Of a stretch of DNA of 64,000 nt, positions 35,748 to 44,517 are shown piece after piece. The translations under genes were made by a program, and so were the position numbers. Where the stretch lies: assembly GCA_910584615.1 (NCBI GenBank), contig CAJUAM010000004.1, forward strand, positions 53,797 through 117,796, written 5' to 3'. The notes under the pieces are model-generated. The model was not told where the DNA came from. It did not search any database and was given only the letters and a program-made list of their open reading frames with translations. Numbering within the stretch: the first letter of the stretch is position 1; every line of letters begins with the position of its first letter. This DNA is from an uncultured Dorea sp. Its GTDB lineage: Bacteria; Bacillota; Clostridia; Lachnospirales; Lachnospiraceae.

Positions 35748-37184
35748 ATGAAAAAAACAAAGATCGTATGTACGATGGGACCGGGAACTAATGATCCGGA
35801 GATTGTAAGAAAGCTGATTCAGGACGGTATGGATATTGCCAGATTCAATTTCTCACACGGAACACATGAGGAACAGAAGGCGCGCATGGATATGATCAAA
35901 AGACTGCGTGATGAGGAAAAGGTTCCGGTCGCTATTCTTCTGGATACGAAGGGACCTGAGATACGTACAGGTGTTTTGAAAGATGGAAAGAAAGTGACTA
36001 TTGAGACAGGTGAAACATTTACCTTGTCAACAAAAGAGATAGAGGGAGACCATACGAAAGTTTCCATTACTTATGCAGGACTGATCGATGATGTCCAGAT
36101 CGGGAGTACGATCTTGATTGACGACGGGCTGATCGGACTGGAGGTTAGAGAAAAGACAGAAAACGAGATCATATGTAAGATTACCAACGGCGGTGAGCTT
36201 GGTGAGAGAAAGGGTGTCAATGTACCTAATGTACCAGTAAGGCTTCCGGCGATTACTGAAAAAGACAGGGAAGACATCAAATTCGGTGTAGAGCAGGAGA
36301 TTGACTTTATTGCTGCATCTTTTGTGCGTAATGCGGAGTGTATCTTAGAGATCAAGGCATATTTAAGAGAGCTTAAGGCTCCTTATATCCCGATCATTGC
36401 CAAGATTGAGAATGCGGAAGGTATCCAGAATATTGATGAGATCATCCGCTGCGCGGACGGGATCATGGTTGCCAGAGGAGACTTAGGTGTTGAGATTCCG
36501 GCAGAGGAAGTTCCTTATCTCCAGAAGGTATTGATCCAGAAGTGCAACGATAATTTTAAACCGGTTATCACCGCAACCCAGATGCTTGATTCCATGATCC
36601 GTAATCCGCGTCCTACAAGGGCAGAGGTTACAGATGTTGCCAATGCGGTCTATGATGGGACGGACGCAGTGATGCTTTCAGGAGAGACAGCTAATGGAAA
36701 ATATCCGAGAGAGACACTTCAGATGATGGTACATATTGTTGAGAGTACAGAAGAGCATCTTGACTATGAGACATTGCTGCGCCAGTCGGAGGCACATCGT
36801 ATGAAGAGCGCGTCAAGCGCCCTTGGATTCGCTACAGTTTCTACGGCTATGAACTTAAAGGCAAAATGCATTATCGCTCCTTCTATGTCCGGCGCTACGG
36901 CAAGGGTAGTATCAAAGTTCAAACCACAGACAGAGATCATCGGTGTCAGCCCGGATGCAGCTTCTTTGAGGAGAATGCAGATTTACTGGGGAGTGCGTCC
37001 GATGAAATCCATCGAGGTACATACTACGGAAGATATCTGCAGCAGTGCTGTAGAGCTTGTATGCGCAAAGCAGATTGCGGAGACCGGAGATGTCGTTATC
37101 CTGACAGCCGGTATCCCATCACCAGTAGTGGGAGGCCGTCAGGCCGGCGTAAGCAATATGATGCGTATTGCGATCATAGATTAA
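35748..37184 (+). CDS. pyk: Pyruvate kinase
   Basis: A 478-residue enzyme converting PEP and ADP to pyruvate and ATP. It begins KKTKIVCTMGPGTN, with FNFSHGTHEEQ, LLDTKGPEIRTG, the catalytic Lys in IIAKIENAEG, the MVARGDLGVEIP loop and TATQMLDSMIRNPRPTRAEVTDVANAV. It lacks the extra C-terminal phosphohistidine domain seen in Bacillus. ATG 35748 is preferred to the in-frame GTG at 35733, which overlaps the AAGGAG. A weak cre-like sequence is at 35579-35592. Confidence 0.95.
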   Translation: MKKTKIVCTMGPGTNDPEIVRKLIQDGMDIARFNFSHGTHEEQKARMDMIKRLRDEEKVPVAILLDTKGPEIRTGVLKDGKKVTIETGETFTLSTKEIEGDHTKVSITYAGLIDDVQIGSTILIDDGLIGLEVREKTENEIICKITNGGELGERKGVNVPNVPVRLPAITEKDREDIKFGVEQEIDFIAASFVRNAECILEIKAYLRELKAPYIPIIAKIENAEGIQNIDEIIRCADGIMVARGDLGVEIPAEEVPYLQKVLIQKCNDNFKPVITATQMLDSMIRNPRPTRAEVTDVANAVYDGTDAVMLSGETANGKYPRETLQMMVHIVESTEEHLDYETLLRQSEAHRMKSASSALGFATVSTAMNLKAKCIIAPSMSGATARVVSKFKPQTEIIGVSPDAASLRRMQIYWGVRPMKSIEVHTTEDICSSAVELVCAKQIAETGDVVILTAGIPSPVVGGRQAGVSNMMRIAIID

Positions 37185-37230
37185 AGGTATTGGGAAATTT
37201 GTATTTAAAAGTAATTCTAAAAATAAAAGG

Positions 37231-37277
37231 TACCTGCGTGAGAATGATTTTTCGGTTCTCATGCAGGTAATTTTATT
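37231..37277 (+). terminator. Terminator after pyk
   Basis: A 14-bp stem (37231-37244 with 37256-37269, one G-U) has an 11-base loop and is followed by ATTTTATT. Confidence 0.85.
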
Positions 37278-37363
37278 AATATCAGAGTTTTTTTAACTGC
37301 ATTTATTTTCATCATTAATTATCCATTAGTAGATAAAACTGCGGAATCTCAGGAAAATATATA

Positions 37364-37392
37364 TTGACAGAAAAGCAATTTTACAGTATAGT
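37364..37392 (+). promoter_or_regulatory. Promoter of the TrmB-like regulator gene
   Basis: TTGACA (37364-37369), exactly 17 bases, TATAGT (37387-37392). The TTG of the -35 box is also an in-frame TTG codon upstream of the gene, which could mislead start prediction. An inverted repeat GTTC-N7-GAAC (37393-37407) lies at the transcription start and may be an autoregulatory operator. Confidence 0.65.
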
Positions 37393-37447
37393 GTTCCTGA
37401 AAAGAACTACTAAAATTCTTGATTCAACTGACAAAAGAGGGAAGAAC

Positions 37448-38176
37448 ATGGAAAATAATGGTTTCACTGCAAGGCTTACGGAATTCGGCCTTACTCGTCA
37501 GGAAGCGGGGATCTACGAGTGCCTGCTCGGCGAAGGGAAGATCAGCGGCTATGAGGTGGCGAAGCTTCTTGGAATATCAAGGTCGAACGCGTACGGTTCT
37601 CTTGCCAGTATGACGGAAAAGGGCGCTGTCTACTTAGTGGAGGAAGGGACGACGAAAAAGTATATCCCGGTACCTTTAGAAGAGTTCTGTAAAAACTGTA
37701 TCCGCCGTCTTGAGGAGACGAAGACGTGGCTTTCTAACAATAAGCCTTCTGAGAAAGATCATGTGGAAGGCTATGTGACGATCGAAGGAGCTAAGAACAT
37801 TATGGATATGGTCCGCAATCTCTTATCCAGAGTGGAGCAGAGAGTCTATATCACATGTACGAGAAATTATCTGCTGCTTTTGTTAAATGAGATCGAACTT
37901 TTGATAAGAGCAGGCAAGAAAGTAGTGATCATTACGGATCATTCCGTGCAGTATATCAATGCCAAGATCTATATCGGCGGTCCGCGGGAGATGGAAATCG
38001 GCGTGATCACAGATTCTAAATATGTCATGACCGGGGAGTACGGGGAGGGGAGTATGAACACCTGCCTTTATTCCGGCCAGAAGAATTTTGTGGAGCTTTA
38101 TAAGAGGATGCTTGCAAATGAGATCAAGCTGCTGGCTATTCAGGAGGAAAGAGAGAATTGGCAGTACGAAGGCTAA
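37448..38176 (+). CDS. TrmB-family transcriptional regulator
   Basis: A 242-residue protein with an N-terminal winged helix-turn-helix (about residues 5-75, FGLTRQEAGIYECLL and AKLLGISRSNAYGSLASM). The TrmB/PLD-like effector domain lies at about 110-235. TrmB regulators usually respond to sugars or other small metabolites. ATG 37448 with AGAGGGAA is the start. The diaminopimelate decarboxylase gene follows at 25 bases in the same operon, so the regulator may control it; the effector is unknown. Confidence 0.82.
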   Translation: MENNGFTARLTEFGLTRQEAGIYECLLGEGKISGYEVAKLLGISRSNAYGSLASMTEKGAVYLVEEGTTKKYIPVPLEEFCKNCIRRLEETKTWLSNNKPSEKDHVEGYVTIEGAKNIMDMVRNLLSRVEQRVYITCTRNYLLLLLNEIELLIRAGKKVVIITDHSVQYINAKIYIGGPREMEIGVITDSKYVMTGEYGEGSMNTCLYSGQKNFVELYKRMLANEIKLLAIQEERENWQYEG

Positions 38177-38201
38177 AATATATAAGAGGAGACTTTAGGA
38201 G

Positions 38202-39473
38202 ATGAAAAAAGTACCATTTGTAACAAAAGAGAAGCTTGAAGAGATCATAAAGGAATATCCTACACCTTTCCATCTTTATGACGAGAAAGGGATCCGGCGC
38301 AATATGGAAGCGCTTAAGGAAGCGTTTGCGTGGAATAAAGGTTATAAAGAATATTTTGCGGTGAAGGCAACGCCGAATCCGTTCCTTATTGATATCCTTA
38401 GGGAGTATGGCTGCGGGTGCGACTGTTCTTCCTATACGGAGCTTATGCTTTCGGAAGCTGTGGGAGCATGCAAAGAGGATATCATGTTTTCATCCAACGA
38501 TACTCCGGCAGAGGAGTTTGTGTATGCGGATAGGCTGGGGGCTATTATCAATCTGGATGATATTACCCACATTGACTTTCTTGAGAAGACGATCGGGCAT
38601 ATACCAGAGACTATAAGCTGCCGCTACAATCCGGGCGGGTTATTTAAGATCAGCAATGATATCATGGACAATCCGGGAGATTCCAAGTACGGCATGACTA
38701 CAGAACAGCTTTTTGAGGCATTTAAGATCCTGAAGGAAAAAGGTGCCAGGGAGTTCGGGATCCATGCGTTTCTTGCCAGCAATACCGTAACGAATGAGTA
38801 CTATCCGATGCTTGCGAAGATTCTTTTTGAGGTGGCGGTGAAGCTTCAGAAGGAGACAGGGGTGCATATTAAGTTCATCAATCTTTCCGGCGGTATCGGA
38901 ATCCCTTACAATCCGGATCAGGAGCCAAATGACATCCGCGCGATCGGCGACGGTGTCCGCAGGGTATATGAAGAAGTCCTTGTGCCGGCAGGAATGGGAG
39001 ATATAGCGATCTTTACCGAGCTTGGCCGTTTTATGATGGGGCCGTACGGCTGTCTTGTCACGAAAGCGATCCATGAGAAGCATACACACAAAGAGTATAT
39101 CGGGGTGGATGCCTGTGCGGTGAATCTGATGCGTCCTGCCATGTATGGAGCATATCATCATATCACGGTTATGGGGAAGGAGGAATCACCCTGTGACCAT
39201 AAATACGATATCACAGGTTCTCTCTGCGAAAATAATGATAAATTTGCCATTGACCGTATGCTGCCGGAGATTGAAACCGGTGATCTGCTGGTGATCCATG
39301 ATACAGGCGCCCACGGCTTTGCTATGGGATATAATTATAATGGAAAGTTGAAATCCGCGGAGATCCTGCTCAGGGAGGATGGAAGCATTCAGCTTGTAAG
39401 AAGAGCCGAAACACCGTCGGATTATTTTGTAACATTTGACTGTTTTCAAATCGGCAAAAAGCTGATAAAATAA
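38202..39473 (+). CDS. lysA: Diaminopimelate decarboxylase
   Basis: A 423-residue PLP-dependent fold-III decarboxylase. Lys55 in YFAVKATPNP carries PLP. NLSGGIGIPY and FTELGRFMMG form the phosphate site, and GSLCENNDKF holds the substrate Cys. It converts meso-diaminopimelate to lysine. GHAFLASNT-like changes and the length fit an alternative clostridial branch of the family, so a related amino-acid decarboxylase is not fully excluded. It follows the TrmB-like regulator. Confidence 0.82.
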   Translation: MKKVPFVTKEKLEEIIKEYPTPFHLYDEKGIRRNMEALKEAFAWNKGYKEYFAVKATPNPFLIDILREYGCGCDCSSYTELMLSEAVGACKEDIMFSSNDTPAEEFVYADRLGAIINLDDITHIDFLEKTIGHIPETISCRYNPGGLFKISNDIMDNPGDSKYGMTTEQLFEAFKILKEKGAREFGIHAFLASNTVTNEYYPMLAKILFEVAVKLQKETGVHIKFINLSGGIGIPYNPDQEPNDIRAIGDGVRRVYEEVLVPAGMGDIAIFTELGRFMMGPYGCLVTKAIHEKHTHKEYIGVDACAVNLMRPAMYGAYHHITVMGKEESPCDHKYDITGSLCENNDKFAIDRMLPEIETGDLLVIHDTGAHGFAMGYNYNGKLKSAEILLREDGSIQLVRRAETPSDYFVTFDCFQIGKKLIK

Positions 39474-39506
39474 GAAAGTCAAATATACATATTAGGAGGA
39501 ATTGTT

Positions 39507-40145
39507 ATGAAAACAATGCTAAAAAGGAAAGTCTCGTTAGTAATGGTAGTTATGATGGTTCTGGGAATGCTTACGGGCTGCGGTATGAAGCCGGATGATG
39601 CAAAAGCGTATGTGCAGGCGACACTGGATGCAAGCTATAAAGCCGAATTTGGTGAGTACGCAAAGATTACAGACTCTACGGAAGAAGAAGCACAGAAGCT
39701 TTTTGACGATAATATTAACAAGACCATCAACTCTCTTGGATTTGATGCGCTGGGCGCGACTGAGGAGACGATGGATAAGTACCGCGAACTGCTGAAAGAG
39801 ATTTCCTCAAAAGCGAAATATACGGTTGGCGATGTAAAGGAAGCAGACGGTGGTTTTGAAGTAGAAGTGACGGCTGAACCAATGGAGATCTTCAGCGGAA
39901 TGCAGGATGAGCTTGTAGCAAAGATGCAGGAAAAAGCTACAAAATCAGATGAGCAGCTTTCTGAAGACAAAATAAACCAGCTTGCGATTGATCTGGTGCA
40001 TGAGCTGTTGACAGAAAAGCTTGCAAAAGTTACTTATGGTGAGCCAAAGACAATCACCGTACATGTTACGAAAAATTCGGACGGAGTATGGAATATAACT
40101 GAAAGTGACCTTCAGACAGTAGATACCTCTCTGTTTACAATTTAA
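39507..40145 (+). CDS. Small lipoprotein, DUF5105-like
   Basis: A 212-residue lipoprotein with signal peptide and lipobox LTGCG (Cys about residue 25), then an alpha/beta domain with many acidic residues (KPDDAKAYVQATLDASYKAEF). It resembles the DUF5105/DUF4878 group of gut clostridia. No enzymatic motif is visible. The gene has an AGGAGG ribosome site 33 bases after lysA. Confidence 0.65.
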   Translation: MKTMLKRKVSLVMVVMMVLGMLTGCGMKPDDAKAYVQATLDASYKAEFGEYAKITDSTEEEAQKLFDDNINKTINSLGFDALGATEETMDKYRELLKEISSKAKYTVGDVKEADGGFEVEVTAEPMEIFSGMQDELVAKMQEKATKSDEQLSEDKINQLAIDLVHELLTEKLAKVTYGEPKTITVHVTKNSDGVWNITESDLQTVDTSLFTI

Positions 40146-40158
40146 AAGAAAAGAAAGA

Positions 40159-40193
40159 AACGCCGGATGTCCGTATTTAGGATGTCCGGTGTT
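40159..40193. terminator. Bidirectional terminator between lipoprotein and LytTR genes
   Basis: A fully paired 14-bp stem (40159-40172 with 40180-40193, three G-U) and a 7-base loop. In the minus direction it is followed by a T-rich tract, so it fits best as the LytTR gene terminator. Confidence 0.7.
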
Positions 40194-40207
40194 CTTTAGA
40201 TGAACTT

Positions 40208-40639
40208 TTATTTTAAGAATTTGAATTCCAACAGTACTTTGGAAGCATAACGTTTGCTTAAACCTATCTTTGTGCCGTCTGACAGGATGACATCATCATA
40301 GGTTACGGTCTGTATCTTTGTTAATGGTACAATACAGTTTTGCGAACATTTGACAAATCCATATTTGGATAAAGTTGTCAGTTCGTTGTTAAGAGAGCCG
40401 TATTTCTGATAGTTTCCATGTACAGTGTGGATTGTGATCAGATGTTTGCGGACTTCTATGTAATTAATATCACGTATGTATATTTTGGAGGAAGAAGCTC
40501 TTGTTTTGCAGATGTACACCTGCTGCATGTTGATATAGGAATCCATTGCCTGTTGTAACCCCTTGAATCCGTAAGTTTCGAGGAATGCAAGAACGTCTTT
40601 TTTGATAGCTTTAGTTTCAATTTCATTCACAAGATTCAT
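40208..40639 (-). CDS. LytTR-domain DNA-binding regulator without receiver
   Basis: A 143-residue protein whose last 100 residues form a LytTR DNA-binding domain (YIRDINYIEVRKHLITIHT, then FVKCSQNCIVPLTKI). There is no phosphoreceiver; the N-terminal 40 residues look helical. Such free-standing LytTR proteins often autoregulate or sit with small membrane partners, but none is adjacent here. Confidence 0.82.
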   Translation of the reverse strand: MNLVNEIETKAIKKDVLAFLETYGFKGLQQAMDSYINMQQVYICKTRASSSKIYIRDINYIEVRKHLITIHTVHGNYQKYGSLNNELTTLSKYGFVKCSQNCIVPLTKIQTVTYDDVILSDGTKIGLSKRYASKVLLEFKFLK

Positions 40640-40671
40640 TGTCTGTTTTATCCTTTACTTTATTTTTTCTT

Positions 40672-40700
40672 TTATATAGACACATAAAATGTCTAAAAGT
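40672..40700 (-). promoter_or_regulatory. LytTR gene promoter with TAGACA dyad
   Basis: On the minus strand the -10 is TATAAA (plus 40672-40677) and the -35 region is weak (TTTTAG or CTTTTA). The perfect dyad TAGACA-N7-TGTCTA (40678-40696) fills the spacer, a plausible operator. Confidence 0.45.
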
Positions 40701-40701
40701 G

Positions 40702-40935
40702 ATGAATATTGTAGAACTTTTGGAGGTATTTTCCGGATATGCTGTCGCAGATCTAAGATATGCTGTAAATGCCGGGAATAAAGACAATTCTCTTAACACT
40801 TTCAGGGTAAGAGAATAGGATATGGATTTTAGCAATGCAATGATATCTATGAGCGGCAGGAGTGGAGGACAGGTTGTTTTTCCTTGTACGGATGTTAAAA
40901 TAAAGTGCAAAGAAGACGGGATTGCTGTTGTTTGA
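40702..40935 (+). other. 77-codon frame interrupted by one in-frame TAG (possible pseudogene or two small ORFs)
   Basis: In the 311-base gap before the hydroxylase operon, an ATG frame from 40702 runs 38 codons (NIVELLEVFSGYAVADLRYA...) to TAG 40816-40818. The same frame continues from ATG 40822 for 37 codons to TGA 40933-40935 (MDFSNAMISMSGRSGGQVV...). Neither start has a good ribosome site and I recognise no family. It may be a decayed gene, two small proteins, or chance; a promoter is proposed inside it. Confidence 0.25.
40874..40901 (+). promoter_or_regulatory. Possible promoter of the molybdenum hydroxylase operon
   Basis: TTGTTT (40874-40879), 16 bases, TAAAAT (40896-40901), about 50 bases before the ATG of the FAD subunit. 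Confidence 0.35.
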
Positions 40936-40950
40936 AAGGTGAAACAAAGG

Positions 40951-41778
40951 ATGATGACAATAAAAGAATATGTAAAAGTTTCAAGTCTTGAGCAGGCTTA
41001 TGAGCTGAACCAGAAGAGGACCAACCGCATTATCGGCGGGATGCTCTGGATGAAGATGGGAAAAGAAAAGATTCATACGGCCATTGATCTGTCGGAGCTT
41101 GGACTGGATACGATTGAAGAGACAAAGGATGAATTTATCATTGGCTGTATGGTGACGTTGAGACAGTTAGAGTGCCATGGAGGACTTTCAGATTGGAGCG
41201 GCGGATTTATCAGGGAGAGTGTGAAGGATATTGTAGGGGTGCAGTTTCGCAATCTGGCTACTATCGGGGGAAGCCTGTTCGGAAGATTCGGATTTTCTGA
41301 TGTACTGACTGCATTTTTGGTCCTGGATACAGAGGTAGAACTGTATAAAGGGGGCAGGGTATCTCTTGAGGAGTTTGCAGAGTGGAAGCCGGATCGTGAT
41401 ATCCTTGTGCGGGTTATTGTAAAGAAAAGTAAAGGAGAGCGTATATATTTAAGTCACAGAAATACGAAGACGGATCTTCCGGTGCTTACCATTGCAGTTT
41501 CTTCAGGAGAAAACGGGATAAAAATCGCTGCGGGCGCACGTCCTCAAAGGGCAATAATCGTGACAGTGGGAAAAATATGCGGCCGGGAGATGACAGGAAG
41601 CCTGGAAGAGATTGAAAAATACGCAAAAGAACTGGCGTCAGGCATCCCTGTGGGAAGTAATATGCGGGCCAGTGCTGCCTACAGAAGCCATCTGGCGGAA
41701 GTTTTGATCCGGCGGGGACTGCTGGCATTGAATGAGAGAAAGTCGTCTCTGGAAAGGGGGTGTCAGGATGCAGATTAG
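40951..41778 (+). CDS. Xanthine dehydrogenase-type hydroxylase, FAD subunit
   Basis: A 275-residue FAD-binding subunit of the CO dehydrogenase/xanthine dehydrogenase type. The flavin loop ATIGGSLFGRF and preceding VKDIVGVQFRN correspond to the family AxxGGN region, and the C-terminal CODH_flav domain follows. It passes electrons from the 2Fe-2S subunit to NAD+ or another acceptor. The start is ATG 40951 behind GAAAGGTG; a GTG at 40939 is less likely. It is the first gene of an overlapping four-gene operon. Confidence 0.88.
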   Translation: MMTIKEYVKVSSLEQAYELNQKRTNRIIGGMLWMKMGKEKIHTAIDLSELGLDTIEETKDEFIIGCMVTLRQLECHGGLSDWSGGFIRESVKDIVGVQFRNLATIGGSLFGRFGFSDVLTAFLVLDTEVELYKGGRVSLEEFAEWKPDRDILVRVIVKKSKGERIYLSHRNTKTDLPVLTIAVSSGENGIKIAAGARPQRAIIVTVGKICGREMTGSLEEIEKYAKELASGIPVGSNMRASAAYRSHLAEVLIRRGLLALNERKSSLERGCQDAD

Positions 41779-42235
41779 TATTACACTGAATGGGAAAAAA
41801 TTAACAGAAGATATCCCGCCGGAATTACTTTTGATCGACTGGGTGCGGAGGCATGGATGTTACAGTGTGAAACGCGGGTGTGAGACGTCAAACTGCGGGC
41901 TGTGTACGGTGTTTATGGATGACAGGCCGGTGCTTTCCTGCTCTGTGCTTGCAGCGCGGGCAGATGGGACGCGTATAGAGACTTTGGAAGGACTGCAGGA
42001 AGAAGCAGAGGAGTTCGGGACATTTATCGCTTCTCAGGGTGCAGAGCAGTGCGGGTTCTGCAATCCGGGTATGATCATGAATACGATTGCTTTGTTTCGG
42101 GAAAATCCATGGCCTACAGAAGAAGAGATAAAGGAATATCTGGCAGGGAATCTCTGCAGATGTTCCGGATATGAAGGGCAGCTTCGGGGAGTCTTAGCAT
42201 TTCTTGAAAAGAGAAGAGGGGGCGGCGGGCTATGA
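41768..42235 (+). CDS. Xanthine dehydrogenase-type hydroxylase, 2Fe-2S subunit
   Basis: A 155-residue subunit with a plant-ferredoxin-type cluster (CETSNCGLCTVFMDDRPVLSC) and a second helical-domain cluster (QCGFCNPGMIM and LCRCSGY). It connects the molybdenum site to FAD. ATG 41768 with AAAGGGGG is chosen over 41732; it overlaps the FAD gene by 11 bases, and its stop overlaps the next start (ATGA). Confidence 0.93.
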   Translation: MQISITLNGKKLTEDIPPELLLIDWVRRHGCYSVKRGCETSNCGLCTVFMDDRPVLSCSVLAARADGTRIETLEGLQEEAEEFGTFIASQGAEQCGFCNPGMIMNTIALFRENPWPTEEEIKEYLAGNLCRCSGYEGQLRGVLAFLEKRRGGGGL

Positions 42236-44517
42236 AGAGGTTAAAGACAGTGGGACAACCGGTTATAAAAAAAGATGCGATGGCATTGGTCACCGGACAG
42301 CCGGTCTATACAGATGACATTGCGCCAAAGGACTGTCTGGTCGTAAAAGTATTAAGAAGCTCCCATGCGAATGCAATCGTAAAATCTGTTTTGAAAGAAC
42401 ATGCGATAAAGGTTCCCGGGATCGAAGCAGTCTATACGTGGGAAGATGTACCGAAGGAGAGATTTACGATGGCGGGACAGACTTATCCGGAGCCAAGCCC
42501 TTATGACCGCTATATTTTAGACAGGCATGTGCGTTACGTGGGAGATCCGGTGGCGATCGTGGCTGGCGTAGATGAGAACTGCGTAGACAAAGCGCTGGCG
42601 CTTCTTAAGACAGAATATGAAGTGCTGCCTGCTCTTTTGGATTTTCGAAAGGCAAAGGACAATGAACTGTTAGTACATCCAGAGGAGGACTGGAAAGCTC
42701 TCTGCACGGTGGGAGCAGATAATAAAAGAAATCTATGTGCCAGCGGCAGGGAGGAGGACGGCCAAGTGGAGGCAGAGCTTTCAGACTGCGACGTGGTAGT
42801 GGAAGGCTCTTATCATGTTAAGGCAGCTCAGCAGGCCATGATGGAGACTTTCTGTACGTTCTGCTGTATAGATACTTATGGAAGGCTCAATGTAGTAAGT
42901 TCCACGCAGATCGTATTCCATGTAAGAAGGATCTTATCCAACGCTCTTGGAATCCCTAAGTCGAAGATCCGTGTGACAAAGCCGAGGATCGGCGGCGGAT
43001 TCGGCGCGAAGCAGTCGGTAGTCTCAGAGGTATTTCCGGCATTTGTGACATGGATGACGAAAAAGCCGTCGAAGATGATATTTACAAGAGCAGAATCCCA
43101 GACAGCTTCCTCTCCGCGGCATGAGATGGAGGTGTCAGTGAAGGTAGGCGCAGATCATGACGGAACGATCCGTGTCATAGATGTATATACTTTGTCAAAT
43201 ACAGGCGCGTACGGGGAGCATGGCCCGACAACAGTTGGGCTTTCCGGGCATAAATCCATACCCCTTTATGGTTTCCTGAAAGCGTATCGTTTTGCGTATG
43301 ACGTAGTATATACGAATGTAATGTCGGCAGGCGCTTATCGGGGATACGGTGCGACTCAGGGGATTTTCGCGGTAGAATTGGCGGTCAATGAGCTGGCAGA
43401 GAAGCTTTCCATAGATCCGGTCAGTTTGCGGCTTAAAAATATGGTGCGTCAGGGACAGGCAATGCCGGCTTACTATGGAGAGATAAATACAAGCTGTGCT
43501 CTTGACCGGTGTATTAAACGTGCGAAAGAAATGATAGGCTGGGATGAAAAGTATCCTTGTAAAGATATAGGAAATGGAAAAGTCCGCAGCGTAGGCGTTG
43601 CGATGGCAATGCAGGGTTCTGGTATCTCTGGGGTGGATGTAGGTTCGGCGACAATAAAGCTTAACGAGGACGGCATCTATACATTGTCTATCGCCGCGGC
43701 GGACATGGGAACCGGATGTGATACGATCCTTGCGCAGATGGCGGCGGAATGTATGGACTGTTCTTTGGACAATATCATTGTTTCGGGTGCGGATACCGAT
43801 ACTTCTCCTTATGATTCCGGCTCCTATGCGTCAAGCACCACTTATGTAACCGGAGGCGCGGTGGAAAAAGCATGCGGAAAGCTTATGGAGCAGATTCAGG
43901 AAAGAGCCTGTCAGATATTATCTTGTGACAGAGAGGATCTGGAGTTTGACGGACATAAGGCAGGGAATATTAAAAATGGAAAGACCGTGACACTAGAAGA
44001 GATCGGAACATCTTCTATGTGCGGAAATACCGTGGCGCTGCAGGCGACAGAGAGCCATTCTTCACCTGTGTCACCGCCGCCTTTTATGACCGGTATGGCA
44101 GAGATAGAGCTTGATAAAGAGACGGGACATGTAGAGATCATCGATTATGTGGCAGTTGTAGACTGCGGGACAGTCATCAATCCCAATCTTGCCAGAGTGC
44201 AGACAGAGGGAGGTATCGTACAGGGGATCGGTATGACACTCTATGAGAATATCCAGTATACAAAGGACGGGACGCTTCTCAACAATTCTCTCATGCAGTA
44301 TAAAATACCAACACGGCTTGATATGGGTAAAATACATGTAGAGTTCGAGAGCAGCTATGAGCCGTCAGGGCCTTTCGGCGCGAAGTCCATCGGAGAGATC
44401 GTGATCAATACTCCGGCACCGGCCATTGCCCATGCTATCGCCAATGCGACTGGCATCTGGTTTAAAGAACTTCCTATAACGAGCGAGAAGATAGCCATGG
44501 GGATCGTAAAGCAATGA
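42232..44517 (+). CDS. Xanthine dehydrogenase-type hydroxylase, molybdopterin subunit
   Basis: A 761-residue catalytic subunit with aldehyde-oxidase a/b hammerhead and molybdopterin domains. Landmarks are GGGFGAKQSV, SAGAYRGYGATQG and the C-terminal FGAKSIGEIVIN, in which the active-site Glu lies. It hydroxylates a purine or similar heterocycle. The adjacent xpt gene favours xanthine/hypoxanthine, but nicotinate- or purine-hydroxylase specificity is possible. It is coupled on both sides by ATGA overlaps. Confidence 0.9.
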   Translation: MKRLKTVGQPVIKKDAMALVTGQPVYTDDIAPKDCLVVKVLRSSHANAIVKSVLKEHAIKVPGIEAVYTWEDVPKERFTMAGQTYPEPSPYDRYILDRHVRYVGDPVAIVAGVDENCVDKALALLKTEYEVLPALLDFRKAKDNELLVHPEEDWKALCTVGADNKRNLCASGREEDGQVEAELSDCDVVVEGSYHVKAAQQAMMETFCTFCCIDTYGRLNVVSSTQIVFHVRRILSNALGIPKSKIRVTKPRIGGGFGAKQSVVSEVFPAFVTWMTKKPSKMIFTRAESQTASSPRHEMEVSVKVGADHDGTIRVIDVYTLSNTGAYGEHGPTTVGLSGHKSIPLYGFLKAYRFAYDVVYTNVMSAGAYRGYGATQGIFAVELAVNELAEKLSIDPVSLRLKNMVRQGQAMPAYYGEINTSCALDRCIKRAKEMIGWDEKYPCKDIGNGKVRSVGVAMAMQGSGISGVDVGSATIKLNEDGIYTLSIAAADMGTGCDTILAQMAAECMDCSLDNIIVSGADTDTSPYDSGSYASSTTYVTGGAVEKACGKLMEQIQERACQILSCDREDLEFDGHKAGNIKNGKTVTLEEIGTSSMCGNTVALQATESHSSPVSPPPFMTGMAEIELDKETGHVEIIDYVAVVDCGTVINPNLARVQTEGGIVQGIGMTLYENIQYTKDGTLLNNSLMQYKIPTRLDMGKIHVEFESSYEPSGPFGAKSIGEIVINTPAPAIAHAIANATGIWFKELPITSEKIAMGIVKQ

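Noticed and set aside
37364..37447. TTG at 37364 as start of the TrmB-like regulator.
   Set aside because: This TTG is the first part of the -35 hexamer TTGACA of a very good promoter, and ATG 37448 has a proper ribosome site.
40623..40910. A 95-codon minus-strand frame opposite the TAG-interrupted frame.
   Set aside because: It overlaps the LytTR gene start, has no ribosome site and shows no family motif; it looks like an antisense shadow.
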